Below, piece by piece: positions 53,004 to 61,528 of a stretch of 64,000 nt of DNA. Each line of letters opens with the position of its first letter. Position 1 is the stretch's first letter. The position numbers and the translations under genes are program-made. Origin of the DNA: Shinella lacus (lineage in GTDB: Bacteria; Pseudomonadota; Alphaproteobacteria; Rhizobiales; Rhizobiaceae); the NCBI RefSeq assembly GCF_010994755.1, contig NZ_WHSB02000012.1, positions 108,270 through 172,269 on the forward strand. Reading direction: 5' to 3'. The notes beneath the pieces were generated by a model. The model was not told the DNA's origin. It did no database searches and saw only the letters and a program-made list of their open reading frames with translations.

Positions 53004-54167
53004 TTATTCGGCCGCGTTGGCGGCGTTCTGGATGGAAAGAAGATTGTTGCCGATCGCGCCATCCGAGCCTTCGGACGACAGGACCGAGGTTTCGGCATCG
53101 GCGGCCGCGACCGTGGCGCAGCGCGGCCAGTCCTCACGCGGCACCTTCATCTCTTCGAGAATGACCGGATCACAGCTGTAGGGATTGACCTTGGTGTCGG
53201 ATTTGAGGGTCCTGGCCGTCTCGGACGTTTTCGACAGGTTCATCTGCATGCGCGCCTGAAGTAGTTCGTTGAACAGGTTGCGGGCCGTGATCAGGTTGTT
53301 CAGCAGTTCGGCGTTGACCGCGCGGGCCTGCGTGTTGTCGTCCCAGGCATCCTGGTAGATCTCCGACGCGCCGACCGAGGCCGACAGCGCATCGATGCGG
53401 CGGCCCGCCTCCTGGACGCGTGCGGTGCTTGCGTCGATCCCCGAAACGGCACGGTCGACCGCGCCCGCCGCCGCGCTGTTGGAACTGCGGGTCGCTCCGG
53501 AACCGTAATCGACATAGGATTTATAGGACGGCGAGGAGATGTCCTCGATGTTCGAGCCGCCGGCGAATGAATTAAACCAACCATGGTTCCGGCCGACCTT
53601 GCCGGCCCAATTCTTCTGCTCCGCCGCCGTCGAGCCGTTGTACCAGGAGGCAAGGCAGGCATAATCGGTGCTGCCGCACTTGTTGACGCCCATGCCGAGG
53701 TATTTGACGCCGCCCTCGATGTTCTCCTCGTTGATGTCGCGGTCGAAGCCCATGCCCTTGCCGGTCCGCTTGGTCAGCTGCATCACGCCCTTCACGCCGG
53801 TCGGCGAGCCCGAGCAGGTCGAGATGCCGGATTCTGCATGCGCCACCGACAAGGCGAGGCCGACCGGCACATTGTACTTTTCCGCATAGTGCTTGATCAG
53901 CTCGACGTTCTTGGCGTCCTCTTTCACGGCCTGGGCCGGCGAGCGGTAGAGGCGGCGGTTCTTCTCCTTCTGGGAGATGTTGCAGTTCGTCACCGTCTGC
54001 TCTTCGAGCTGGTCGGATTGCGTTTCGGTGTCCTGCTTGGAATGGCCTTCATCCTCCGCCCACTTTTCCTTCACATCGTCGTCGATGACCGGAATGTCGG
54101 CGAATGCCGCTGGCGCCGGGGCGATGACGAGCGCGGCAGAAAGCAGGAACAGGATCGTTCTACGCAT
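53004..54167 (-). CDS. VirB5-like protein with an embedded lytic transglycosylase domain
   Basis: The 387-residue exported protein starts with a signal and mature ADIPVID, as in VirB5. Then comes an SLT domain (about residues 75-205: VAHAESGISTCSG with the catalytic Glu, GVKGVMQLTKRTG, YACLASWYNGS). It ends with a helix and QMNLSKTSETARTLKSD that matches the VirB5 end. So it looks like a VirB5 paralogue into which a muramidase domain was inserted. Its start overlaps the virB4 stop by eight bases. Confidence 0.87.
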   Translation of the reverse strand: MRRTILFLLSAALVIAPAPAAFADIPVIDDDVKEKWAEDEGHSKQDTETQSDQLEEQTVTNCNISQKEKNRRLYRSPAQAVKEDAKNVELIKHYAEKYNVPVGLALSVAHAESGISTCSGSPTGVKGVMQLTKRTGKGMGFDRDINEENIEGGVKYLGMGVNKCGSTDYACLASWYNGSTAAEQKNWAGKVGRNHGWFNSFAGGSNIEDISSPSYKSYVDYGSGATRSSNSAAAGAVDRAVSGIDASTARVQEAGRRIDALSASVGASEIYQDAWDDNTQARAVNAELLNNLITARNLFNELLQARMQMNLSKTSETARTLKSDTKVNPYSCDPVILEEMKVPREDWPRCATVAAADAETSVLSSEGSDGAIGNNLLSIQNAANAAE

Positions 54168-56571
54168 CGGTTGCCTCCGGGATCGTCCAGCCACAAAAAT
54201 GCGGGAGCCAGGCGGCTGGCTCTTCGCCATAGGTCTCGCGGAGCGTCTGGCACTCGCGCACCGTCTCCGGCCGCCCGGACAACACCTTCACCAGGTCGGG
54301 CATCGCCGAAAGATCGAGCCGCGCGATCACCGAGTCCTGGGCGTGCTTGATGAGGAAGGTGCGGCTCGTCTTGTCCGCCTGTTTCACAAAGCGGAATTCC
54401 TTCTCCGAGAGGCTGAACGCCTTGCGATAGCTCTCCTCGTCCGCGGATGCGTTCGGGAAGAAGATGTTGGTCATCGTCTGTTCGATGATCGTGTTGCGCA
54501 GGTCGGAGCGCACCACGTCGGCTGCCGACTGCGTGCCGAAGCCGACGATGCCGTTCATCTTGCGGATGGTTTTGAGCCAGTCCTTGATGTAGCCGGAGAA
54601 GACCTCGTCATCGAGCAGGCGCCAGCCCTCGTCGAGGAAGATCATCGAGGGGCGACCGTCGAGGATCTCCTGGATGCGATGGAACATATATAGCAGTGCC
54701 GCCGATCGCGTGCGCTTGTCGGACAGGATCTCCGTCATGTCGAAGCCGATGACCGAGCCGGCAAAATCCAGCTTGTCGGTCGGATTATTGAACAGCCAGC
54801 CCTTGTCGCCCGTCGTCCATTCCTTCAGCCGGTCGGCGAGATCGCCAATGCCGGACCGCATCCTGCCGCGAAGCGCTTCCGCCAGCATGTCGAGGCGCCG
54901 CTGTGGTCGTTCGAAATCGGTGTAGATGCTGTCGACCGCATCGGAGATGACCGCCATCTCCTCGGCATTCAGCACCCGGTCCGACGGTGTGACGAGATAA
55001 GAGACCAGCGTCTTGCCAAAGCTGCGGTTGGCGGGCGTGTCTTCGAGCTGCAGCGGCGCAAAGCCGGTCGGCTCGCCCGGCGAAAGTCGCTCATAACGCC
55101 CGCCCATGGCGCGCACGAAGATCTCGCCACCGCGATCCTTGTCGATGAAGACGCAGCGCGGCCGCGGGTTAACGCGCATGCCCTGGGCGAGAAGGAAGGA
55201 AAGCGCCACCGTCTTGCCCGAGCCGGTCGGGCCGATGACGGTGAAGTTGCCGACATCCGCCTCATGGAAGTTGAAGAAATAGGCGGTCTGGCTGGTGGTC
55301 TCCAAGAGCGAGATCGGCAGCCCCCAATGGACCCTGTGCGTCTGGCCGGACGGGAAATTGTGCGCGGAGAACAATCCGGCGAAGTTCACCGACGAGATCA
55401 GCCCTTGCCGGGCGATGTAGGAGAAGTTGGTCGGCAATTGCGCCCACCAGGCTGCTTCCTGATTGAGGTCTTCACGCACGGCCACGACGCCCATGCGCGC
55501 CAGCTCGGCGGTGACGTCGGCGACGGCGCGGTTCAGCCTCGACAGGTCACGTTCGAGCACCGCCACCGTCATGTGATGTTTGCCGAACACCACTTCGCCC
55601 GAGGCCAGCCGGTCGCGCGCTGTTTCGATATCGTCCTCGACGGCCGTGCCGCCATCGTCGGAATTCGAAATCTGCCGGCTGATCGTGGCGATCGCCTCGG
55701 TGACCGTCGTGCGATCTTCCGGTGCGAAGGAATGGGTGACGATGAACTCGTAGGGCAGGCGCAGCAGCCCGTCGAGCTGGCCGGGCGTCGTCATCGGCGG
55801 GTATTCCTTGATCGACACCATGGCGGCGACCTTTGAGGTGGCGCCGTCCGCCGACCAGATCTCCGTCGCCTTCCTGCCGAACATGATCCGGCCGGTCCCG
55901 ACGTAATCGGCCAGTGACATGCGGGGGAGGGGCATCGTCCGCTCGTCGCCCGCGGCGAGGATCTTGGCGAAGAACTCGGCCGGTTCGGAATAGAGGCCAC
56001 CGTCACGGGTGACGCAGGAAAGGACTTCCGGGCGGTAGGAGCGGAAATCGCCGACAATGCCGGACACCATGTCCTTCAGGTCGCGTAGCGCTTCACCTCG
56101 CGCTTCGACCTCGTTGTCGGCCATGCGGAAGATGTCGAACATGCGGTCGACCTTGCCGGCGCGCCCGGTCATCGGCCGGCGGATCACGGTCACGTAAAGC
56201 TCGTTGACGAACATCGTCCGGTGCTGCAGCCCGTCCATGTAACGGGCATTCAGCTCGTCGGCGAAGGGGTTGTCGAAACCGCCGTCGATTGCCGGCTTGA
56301 TCTGTCGCCGGATGATGGTGGCGTAGAGCGCGAAACGTGACGATCCGAGCGAGCGGACCGTCATGTTGCGGTTGGCGAGGCGGGCATTGATTTCCGCCTG
56401 ATCCATCGTCTGGTAGGGCAGGCCGGAGAGCCGGATGACTTGCAACAGCAGGCCGGACTTGGTGACGATTGTTTCTTCGTCGACATGGCGGAGATAGGGA
56501 ACGTGGGTGCCGATCCCGAGATCACGGGCGCGCTCGCGGCCGAACTTCAGATCGTGATTGACGATGTTCAT
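54160..56571 (-). CDS. virB4: VirB4 ATPase
   Basis: The 803-residue ATPase has the CagE/VirB4 N-terminal domain (VPYLRHVDEETIVTKSG) and a P-loop GPTGSGKTVALSFLL near residue 445. The Walker B region is PSMIFLDEGWRLLDD and GFGTQSAADVVRS follows. It is the largest motor of the channel. It overlaps virB3 by four bases and the VirB5-SLT gene by eight. Confidence 0.96.
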   Translation of the reverse strand: MNIVNHDLKFGRERARDLGIGTHVPYLRHVDEETIVTKSGLLLQVIRLSGLPYQTMDQAEINARLANRNMTVRSLGSSRFALYATIIRRQIKPAIDGGFDNPFADELNARYMDGLQHRTMFVNELYVTVIRRPMTGRAGKVDRMFDIFRMADNEVEARGEALRDLKDMVSGIVGDFRSYRPEVLSCVTRDGGLYSEPAEFFAKILAAGDERTMPLPRMSLADYVGTGRIMFGRKATEIWSADGATSKVAAMVSIKEYPPMTTPGQLDGLLRLPYEFIVTHSFAPEDRTTVTEAIATISRQISNSDDGGTAVEDDIETARDRLASGEVVFGKHHMTVAVLERDLSRLNRAVADVTAELARMGVVAVREDLNQEAAWWAQLPTNFSYIARQGLISSVNFAGLFSAHNFPSGQTHRVHWGLPISLLETTSQTAYFFNFHEADVGNFTVIGPTGSGKTVALSFLLAQGMRVNPRPRCVFIDKDRGGEIFVRAMGGRYERLSPGEPTGFAPLQLEDTPANRSFGKTLVSYLVTPSDRVLNAEEMAVISDAVDSIYTDFERPQRRLDMLAEALRGRMRSGIGDLADRLKEWTTGDKGWLFNNPTDKLDFAGSVIGFDMTEILSDKRTRSAALLYMFHRIQEILDGRPSMIFLDEGWRLLDDEVFSGYIKDWLKTIRKMNGIVGFGTQSAADVVRSDLRNTIIEQTMTNIFFPNASADEESYRKAFSLSEKEFRFVKQADKTSRTFLIKHAQDSVIARLDLSAMPDLVKVLSGRPETVRECQTLRETYGEEPAAWLPHFCGWTIPEATDA

Positions 56572-56858
56572 GGGGCGTAGCTCCCCGCTTTCCAGAAGCG
56601 TCGGTTACGGATCGCCCGGCGCATCGACAGGAAAACCTGCGCCACGCGGACGATGTGGATGTCCCGCTGGCAGAGGTACAGCGCGATGAAATGGACGGGC
56701 AGGACGACCAGCGGCGCCAGAAAATTCGACGACGCGATGAAGACGACGATCCCGAAAATCCCGTTCACGACGAAGACGATGATGTCGACGCCAAAGTACA
56801 TCGGCGGCCGGGTCAACGGCTGGATGAGCGTTTCGACATCGGGAGCGTCGTCACGCAT
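56568..56858 (-). CDS. virB3: VirB3 membrane protein
   Basis: The 96-residue protein has the VirB3 layout: LTRPPMYFGVDIIVFVV, two hydrophobic helices and a basic end. It is part of the inner-membrane pilus machinery and lies between virB2 and virB4, one base from virB2. Confidence 0.92.
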   Translation of the reverse strand: MRDDAPDVETLIQPLTRPPMYFGVDIIVFVVNGIFGIVVFIASSNFLAPLVVLPVHFIALYLCQRDIHIVRVAQVFLSMRRAIRNRRFWKAGSYAP

Positions 56859-56859
56859 G

Positions 56860-57183
56860 TCAGACGCCCCCCGCCGCCTTCATCGCGTCGACCAGCTCGG
56901 CGGCGCCGAAGATGATGGCGATGCCGATGACGATGGAAATCGCACCCTGCCAAGCCATGCGCCCGGTCAGGAACAGGAACCCGAGGAAGCAGACGGCGAT
57001 GATCGCGAGCGAGCGCGCAACATTGCCCTGCAGCACGCCGACGAACCATTCGAGGATGCCTTCGACCGGTGCTGCCGATTGCGCATAGGCGAATTCCGGG
57101 GTGAGCGCGATGGAGGTCGCAAGGACCGCCAGCGACAGGAGGCCCTTGCCGCGCAGGCGCGGCTTCATCGTGGAAATGCTCAT
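56860..57183 (-). CDS. virB2: VirB2/TrbC major pilin
   Basis: The 107-residue prepilin has a long signal peptide (cleavage near AYAQS, residue 35) and two hydrophobic helices (SLAIIAVCFLGFLFL and AISIVIGIAIIFGAAELV). It is the pilus subunit of the VirB system. Confidence 0.92.
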   Translation of the reverse strand: MSISTMKPRLRGKGLLSLAVLATSIALTPEFAYAQSAAPVEGILEWFVGVLQGNVARSLAIIAVCFLGFLFLTGRMAWQGAISIVIGIAIIFGAAELVDAMKAAGGV

Positions 57184-57230
57184 TTGAATGTCCTTCTGAT
57201 CTTGGGAGGATGAAGTTGAGGGGACCGGCG

Positions 57231-57815
57231 CTAATCGGCGGTCCAGACGTGTTGGTCGCGCCAGGGGGAGGGCGCGAGAGCGATCGTCTCCTTCCGGGAG
57301 AGGCTGCTTCCGCTGCGCTTTTCCTCGGCCGCCGACGCCTTGGCGTTCAGCGTCCAGCGGTTCATGACCTTGGCAATGTAGAGGGTGGTTTCGTTGAACT
57401 CGGGAATGCCGCCCATCTGATAGACCCGCTCCGGACCGGCGTTGTAGGCGGCCAGCATCAGCAAGGGGTCATCGAACTCGCCGTAGAGCTTCTTGAGATA
57501 GCGGACGCCGGCGCGGATGTTCGACTCCGGGTCGCATCGGTCCTTCACGCCATAGTCAGAGGCGGTTTCCGGCATCAGCTGCATGATGCCGACGGCGCCG
57601 GCGTCGGAAACCTGGTGCCTGCCCCCGGCACTCTCGACATCAACCACGGCGAGCGCCAGATCGGGGTCCAGCTCTTCCTCATTGGCGATGGTCCGCACCA
57701 GTTCCAGAACGCCGTCGCTATCAACCGGTTCGCACGCTTGCGCGGTCATCGCCGACGTCGAAATGAGGAGCATAAGCAGGGCTGTTTTCAATGCGCTTGT
57801 CCGGGTTGCCACATC
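57231..57815 (-). CDS. virB1: VirB1 lytic transglycosylase
   Basis: The product of about 194 residues has a signal peptide (ALKTALLMLLISTSAMTAQA) and an SLT domain: VVDVESAGGRHQVSDAGAVG with the catalytic Glu, GIMQLMPETA and LMLAAYNAGPERV. It opens the cell wall for the channel. The frame could reach 57851, but then the operator would be inside the gene. A GTG at 57815 or a TTG at 57791 is a more likely start. Confidence 0.92.
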   Translation of the reverse strand, partial: DVATRTSALKTALLMLLISTSAMTAQACEPVDSDGVLELVRTIANEEELDPDLALAVVDVESAGGRHQVSDAGAVGIMQLMPETASDYGVKDRCDPESNIRAGVRYLKKLYGEFDDPLLMLAAYNAGPERVYQMGGIPEFNETTLYIAKVMNRWTLNAKASAAEEKRSGSSLSRKETIALAPSPWRDQHVWTAD

Positions 57816-57821
57816 AATGAG

Positions 57822-57835
57822 TAAACTATAGTTAA
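57822..57835. promoter_or_regulatory. transfer-regulon operator between virB1 and the SNase-like genes
   Basis: TAAACTATAGTTAA matches 13 of 14 positions of the consensus. It lies between divergent units, close upstream of virB1 and 31 bases before the start at 57866, so one site may control both. Confidence 0.66.
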
Positions 57836-57865
57836 TTCGTGTGGGATTCACCTGTCAATTCAGAA

Positions 57866-58498
57866 ATGGCTATGGCTGCTATGCACAAACAACTCAAAGT
57901 TCTCGGTTTGGCTGGCTTGCTGCTGATCGGAGGTGTGTCTTTCGCCGTCGCAGAAGGCGAGAATCCCTATGCGGAACCGTCTCCCGAATACCTCCGCCAG
58001 TTCGCGGCGCAGGGCGCGAAGGCATTCGTGCTGGAGCGTTACGACGCCGAAGGGAAACTTGCGGCGCGGTCGGTCGAGAAGCTGGAAGGACAGGTCGAGA
58101 TCGACGGTCCGGTTCATCGAACGATCGCGGGCAGGAAGATCGCCTTGCGCGGCCTGACCGCCTGCCCAAGCGAAACCGTCGTCTATAACCGGGTGCAGAC
58201 ATGGAGCTGCACTGAGGCGGCGCGTGACTATACCGAGGCGGTCTACAACAGGCGGGCCAGCGTCATCCTCTGCAAGACCTTGCTGCTGGCGCCTGCCGAT
58301 GGGCAGACCACACCGGCGTCATGTTTCGTCCTCGTCGGAGGCAATGGCGAGCCCTTCAAGACCGTGAACGACGATGACAGCATGGTCTTCCTCGGCCTCG
58401 CCGCGATCGGGCGGACACTGGACGGCCGCTCCCGCCGCCCTGACCTCGAGGCGTCGCAGTCTCTTTCTCGATCGATGGGATTCCAGAATGCGGATTGA
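57866..58498 (+). CDS. exported hypothetical protein, possibly SNase-like fold
   Basis: The 210-residue protein has a signal peptide (KQLKVLGLAGLLLIGGVSFAVA) and a C-terminal part with VHRTIAGRKIALRGLTACP, which resembles the start of an SNase/thermonuclease domain like its neighbour. Catalytic residues are not obvious. It may start at 57881 instead. It overlaps the next gene by 11 bases. Confidence 0.65.
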   Translation: MAMAAMHKQLKVLGLAGLLLIGGVSFAVAEGENPYAEPSPEYLRQFAAQGAKAFVLERYDAEGKLAARSVEKLEGQVEIDGPVHRTIAGRKIALRGLTACPSETVVYNRVQTWSCTEAARDYTEAVYNRRASVILCKTLLLAPADGQTTPASCFVLVGGNGEPFKTVNDDDSMVFLGLAAIGRTLDGRSRRPDLEASQSLSRSMGFQNAD

Positions 58499-58997
58499 GC
58501 TTTCGATTGTCATAGCCGTGCTGGTCGCCTCATCTACCGTCGCGCAGGAGCAGACCATCTCGTTTCCGGCCGGCGTCACCTTTGAGACGGGCGATACCTG
58601 GACCTATCAAAGCCGGACGTTCAGGCTGTTCGGCGTTCAGGCATGCCTCCGTGGAACGACCTATCGCTCGCCCAAGGGAGAAGATGTCGATTGCGGGATG
58701 CGTTCGATCGCGTCCATTGCGGCGCTGTTCTCGACCGGTTCCATCGGCTGCCAGCCGGTCGGCGACGCCAAGGACGGCGCCACCTTCGTCGTCTGCGCGG
58801 CCGAGATCGATGGGACGACCGTCGACGTCGGGACCGCACTCATATCCTCGGGCGCTGCGTTTGCCGCCGTATTCCCCTCCGGAGCGCCGGTATCGTCGGC
58901 CTATGCCGTTGCTGAATCTGCTGCGAAGGAAGGCCGAAACGGCCTGTGGGATGGAACCTTCGTTCATCCCGCTTCCGTGTTGCTGAGGCAGGAATAG
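58488..58997 (+). CDS. SNase-like (thermonuclease-family) exported protein
   Basis: The 169-residue exported protein has a signal peptide (MRIELSIVIAVLVASSTVAQ) and an SNase-like domain: SRTFRLFGVQACLRG, then DCGMRSIASIAALFS and DVGTALISSGAAFA. The Asp and Glu expected in the RLxGIDAPE active-site loop appear as Gln and Leu/Arg, so nuclease activity is doubtful. It pairs with the preceding gene and may be a periplasmic factor of transfer. Confidence 0.75.
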   Translation: MRIELSIVIAVLVASSTVAQEQTISFPAGVTFETGDTWTYQSRTFRLFGVQACLRGTTYRSPKGEDVDCGMRSIASIAALFSTGSIGCQPVGDAKDGATFVVCAAEIDGTTVDVGTALISSGAAFAAVFPSGAPVSSAYAVAESAAKEGRNGLWDGTFVHPASVLLRQE

Positions 58998-59204
58998 TCA
59001 CTGCCTCCAGAGATCGACGTGAAGGGTCTCGCTGATGATCGCGATTTCCCTAAGCGTCAGCTTGTTCCACGCTCCTTTCCGGAGAAGTTCGAGGCGCTCT
59101 TCGGAGATGCCAGTCAGCTCGGCGAATTCGTCAGGCTTGGTTCCGCGGCGGTTAAATTCGTCGGCGAGGAGTTTCACAAGCTCAGCGGCATTCTCAATGG
59201 CCAT
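58998..59204 (-). CDS. small HTH protein
   Basis: The 68-residue protein is a helix-turn-helix domain and little else (about residues 22-62: TKPDEFAELTGISEERLELLRKG). It is convergent with the SNase-like genes and ends next to them. It could be a regulator of the transfer region, but its target is unknown. Confidence 0.7.
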   Translation of the reverse strand: MAIENAAELVKLLADEFNRRGTKPDEFAELTGISEERLELLRKGAWNKLTLREIAIISETLHVDLWRQ

Positions 59205-59421
59205 TTACGGTCATCCTTTCCTGTCACCGTCCCTGCGCCGCCGGCGTCCAGGAGGGTGATGGTTCGCTCTGTCCGTTGCGCAAGCATGTCGGCGCAAGTG
59301 CAGTCGATGAGGTGATAGCGGGCCGGGCGAATCCCCGCCAAGCCCAATGTCGCGCGCAACCGCTACACGAGTCAAAAGCGGCGTTTTCACGGCATGCGTA
59401 GGTTTATGTTTGTTTCGTCCG

Positions 59422-59435
59422 TAAAATATAATTAG
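59422..59435. promoter_or_regulatory. degenerate transfer-regulon operator
   Basis: TAAAATATAATTAG matches 10 of 14 positions of the consensus. It is 217 bases upstream of the 68-residue HTH gene, so its role is uncertain. Confidence 0.3.
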
Positions 59436-59483
59436 CTTTGCGACTCGCTATGTCAGCGAACGAGCCAAGGAGGCCCTATGCCG

Positions 59484-59518
59484 TAGACAAAATAAAACCC
59501 GCCTCGGAGAGACGGGTT
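59484..59518 (-). terminator. rho-independent terminator, minus strand
   Basis: A ten-base stem with one mismatch (AACCCG...CGGGTT, loop GGA at 59506-59508) is followed on the minus strand by TTTTATTTT. This is a good intrinsic terminator for leftward transcription. No protein gene of that orientation lies just to the right. Confidence 0.7.
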
Positions 59519-59540
59519 CAGAGACACACGATGATGTGCG
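59484..59540 (-). ncRNA. candidate short antisense RNA
   Basis: On the minus strand a TATAAG element at 59552-59547 is followed after about seven bases by a possible start near 59540. The transcript would end at the hairpin and U-tract at 59518-59484, giving about 56 nucleotides. It faces the HTH gene at 59663, as the counter-transcribed RNA faces repC in repABC plasmids. The -35 element is poor and there is no proof of expression. Confidence 0.35.
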
Positions 59541-59662
59541 GAAAGTCTTATAGCCACCGATTTTCTCGCACATCGAAGAGGCCGTTGCAAGTCAATTCTT
59601 GCCACGAATACGTGTGTCTTGTGCCCAGGGTTTCTCTCCGCCGCCGACAATAAGGAGAGATC

Positions 59663-60481
59663 ATGCTTGCCGCATCCCCGACGGCCTATGGGCCGAACCT
59701 ATTGGCGCGCCTGCTTGCAGCGCGCACCCTTCAGCAGATCGACGAGTGCGCGAAATCCGCCTGGATCTTGAATGGAGAAGGGCTATTGGGCGACAACGAG
59801 ATGGAGTATCTCGCGCCGGTCATCGAGCATCAACGCAGAACGGTTCGAACGGAGCCCTGGCCGGGCAGGGGGCCGATCGGTCCCGTCGCCCCGTCCGCGA
59901 TTCGACCGAATTGCCGGCGGCTAAACATTCCCGAGGGCAAACGAGCGGCTGGCTGGCTGCGCCGCCGCGCGCTCGCCAAGGACTGCATCATTCCGACATG
60001 CATCGCCAGGATGTTCACCGTCAGCAAGCTGGCGGTTCTCGCTGTTATCGCTCGCGCCGTCATCGACCATGGGTTTTCAGGCATGTCGCTTCCGGAAATC
60101 GCTGCTCGCGCCGGCGTCGGATGCACGACCGCACGCTACGCGATCCGCAACGCGGCGCAGATGGGACTGATCACCGTTACTGAAAACCGGATGAATCGAA
60201 GGTGGCACCGACCTAACACGATCCGGATTGTCTGCCGCCGCTGGCTCGATTGGCTGGCCGGTCATCGCGCAATTCGTAAGCGCGGGCGCCCTGAAACGCC
60301 AGCACTTCGCACTTGGTGGTCGACCCCCCTCAGAAACTTGAGCGCCACGATAGAGATTCATAGATTCAGCGTTCATGGAAGCGTCCTCTCCAGGGCGGCG
60401 GTGAATACGATTCCGGAGTTGAGGTGCTCCTGGTTTTCCAGTCGACCGGGAATACGCGACGGAACGAGCGGTTCGACATGA
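59663..60481 (+). CDS. winged-HTH protein, possible regulator or replication-related
   Basis: The 272-residue protein has a clear HTH region (about residues 112-185: VSKLAVLAVIARAVIDHG, LPEIAARAGVGCTTARYAI, NAAQMGLITVTEN) with an Arg/Trp-rich part. The ribosome site AAGGAGAG is good. Similar proteins are frequent in rhizobia and are annotated only as HTH proteins. The last 55 residues look unlike the rest. It is not RepC by sequence. Confidence 0.7.
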   Translation: MLAASPTAYGPNLLARLLAARTLQQIDECAKSAWILNGEGLLGDNEMEYLAPVIEHQRRTVRTEPWPGRGPIGPVAPSAIRPNCRRLNIPEGKRAAGWLRRRALAKDCIIPTCIARMFTVSKLAVLAVIARAVIDHGFSGMSLPEIAARAGVGCTTARYAIRNAAQMGLITVTENRMNRRWHRPNTIRIVCRRWLDWLAGHRAIRKRGRPETPALRTWWSTPLRNLSATIEIHRFSVHGSVLSRAAVNTIPELRCSWFSSRPGIRDGTSGST

Positions 60482-60588
60482 AGTGAATGACGGTCACGGC
60501 TGGATCGACGAGCAGCTTCCATGGTAGCTTTTCTTAACGCGAAGGGCGAGGCGTGTGGCGCTCGCCTTGACCGCGTCCGCTTATCTCG

Positions 60589-60918
60589 ATGGTGTTGATG
60601 AAGCAGTTTGTTCCTGAGCCCTTGCCCGAGCCGGACGAGCCGAGCTTCAATCACCTTCACCGCGCATGCCTTTCGTGGGTCTACTACCTTCGCGCCGAGA
60701 GCGAGGTGAAGAAGCAGGCCCTTCTATACGAGGCGGCGCGTCACCTCATGCTGCTTCAGCCCTGTGGTGACGAGGGCGAAGAGGTGTACCTACAGGTGTG
60801 GGAGGCGATAAGGCGCCGCGAGCTCGCGAGAGTCTCCATCAAGACGAAAGCCGGTTATAACTATGTTCAGGCGACGGACGAAGGTGGATTCAGCACTTTC
60901 AAGGTAATCACCTACTAA
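60589..60918 (+). CDS. conserved-type hypothetical protein
   Basis: The 109-residue soluble protein is acidic to neutral with a PEPLPEPDEPSF start and ends in GGFSTFKVITY. The start may be the ATG at 60598. No domain was recognised. It lies in a stretch of small transfer-region genes. Confidence 0.5.
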   Translation: MVLMKQFVPEPLPEPDEPSFNHLHRACLSWVYYLRAESEVKKQALLYEAARHLMLLQPCGDEGEEVYLQVWEAIRRRELARVSIKTKAGYNYVQATDEGGFSTFKVITY

Positions 60919-61085
60919 CGTCGTCGGGCCTGTTTTCCAACATAATCAATATTTTAGTTCCATAATGAAACTTATGCGATCTGTTATAACGTATCAATTT
61001 GAGCGTTTAGGCACCAGCGAGAATTGATCCGCTACCTCCCTTCGTCTATGTTTTCGTCGACAAAAGACTTTGAAGGAGATCCGAT

Positions 61086-61484
61086 ATGGATGAGGCGAAA
61101 AAAGAACTCCCGCGCGCACCGAGGTTCTGGTGGGAAAAAACGCTCATCGCCCTGGTCTTGCTTCTGCCTTCGACGATTTATCCGTTCGCGACCGCCTTTG
61201 ATTCCACGATAACCCCGTTTGGTACGTCACTGGTCGTTGCAGGCACGGGGATCGTCCTCATCCTGCTGTCGATTTTCAGGGATATCGGACCGACCTTTGT
61301 CGAAAAGGCCGAGGCCAGGTTCCAGAACCGTTACGCGGCGGACATCTATTCGATCCCGGTGACCTTCGACGCGAAGCCGACACTCGTGCCGGGCTTCTCC
61401 CGGCTGAGAGCAACGCGCGCCGACAACAGCCACACCATCGGCGCCTGGGCGTTAAGGTTCAACCACGGGCGTCAGGTCGCATGA
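61086..61484 (+). CDS. small membrane protein with two helices
   Basis: The 132-residue protein begins behind AAGGAG, has two hydrophobic helices (TLIALVLLLPSTIYPFATAF and TSLVVAGTGIVLILLSIF) and a polar C-terminal part. No family was recognised. AT-rich sequence upstream (60,940-61,020) may hold its promoter. Confidence 0.6.
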   Translation: MDEAKKELPRAPRFWWEKTLIALVLLLPSTIYPFATAFDSTITPFGTSLVVAGTGIVLILLSIFRDIGPTFVEKAEARFQNRYAADIYSIPVTFDAKPTLVPGFSRLRATRADNSHTIGAWALRFNHGRQVA

Positions 61485-61528
61485 GGCCCAGCCATGGCAG
61501 AAGAGCTGAACGCCACAATGGCTGAGAC

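Larger units (their letters stand above)
59205..59662. other. 458-base non-coding region with a degenerate operator, a terminator and inverted repeats
   Basis: No protein gene was found. It holds a weak copy of the transfer operator (59422-59435), a minus-strand terminator hairpin (59484-59518) and an inverted repeat GATGTGCG/CGCACATC at about 59533-59574. A plus-strand ribosome site AAGGAGG is followed by ATG CCG TAG at 59478. The layout suggests an antisense RNA in front of the gene at 59663. Confidence 0.45.

Noticed and set aside
59471..59489. Ribosome site followed by the minimal frame ATG CCG TAG
   Set aside because: A two-codon leader is conceivable but there is no support beyond the site itself.
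59663..60481. Gene considered as a RepC-type replication initiator
   Set aside because: Only the HTH part is suggestive; RepC landmarks and repA/repB genes are absent.
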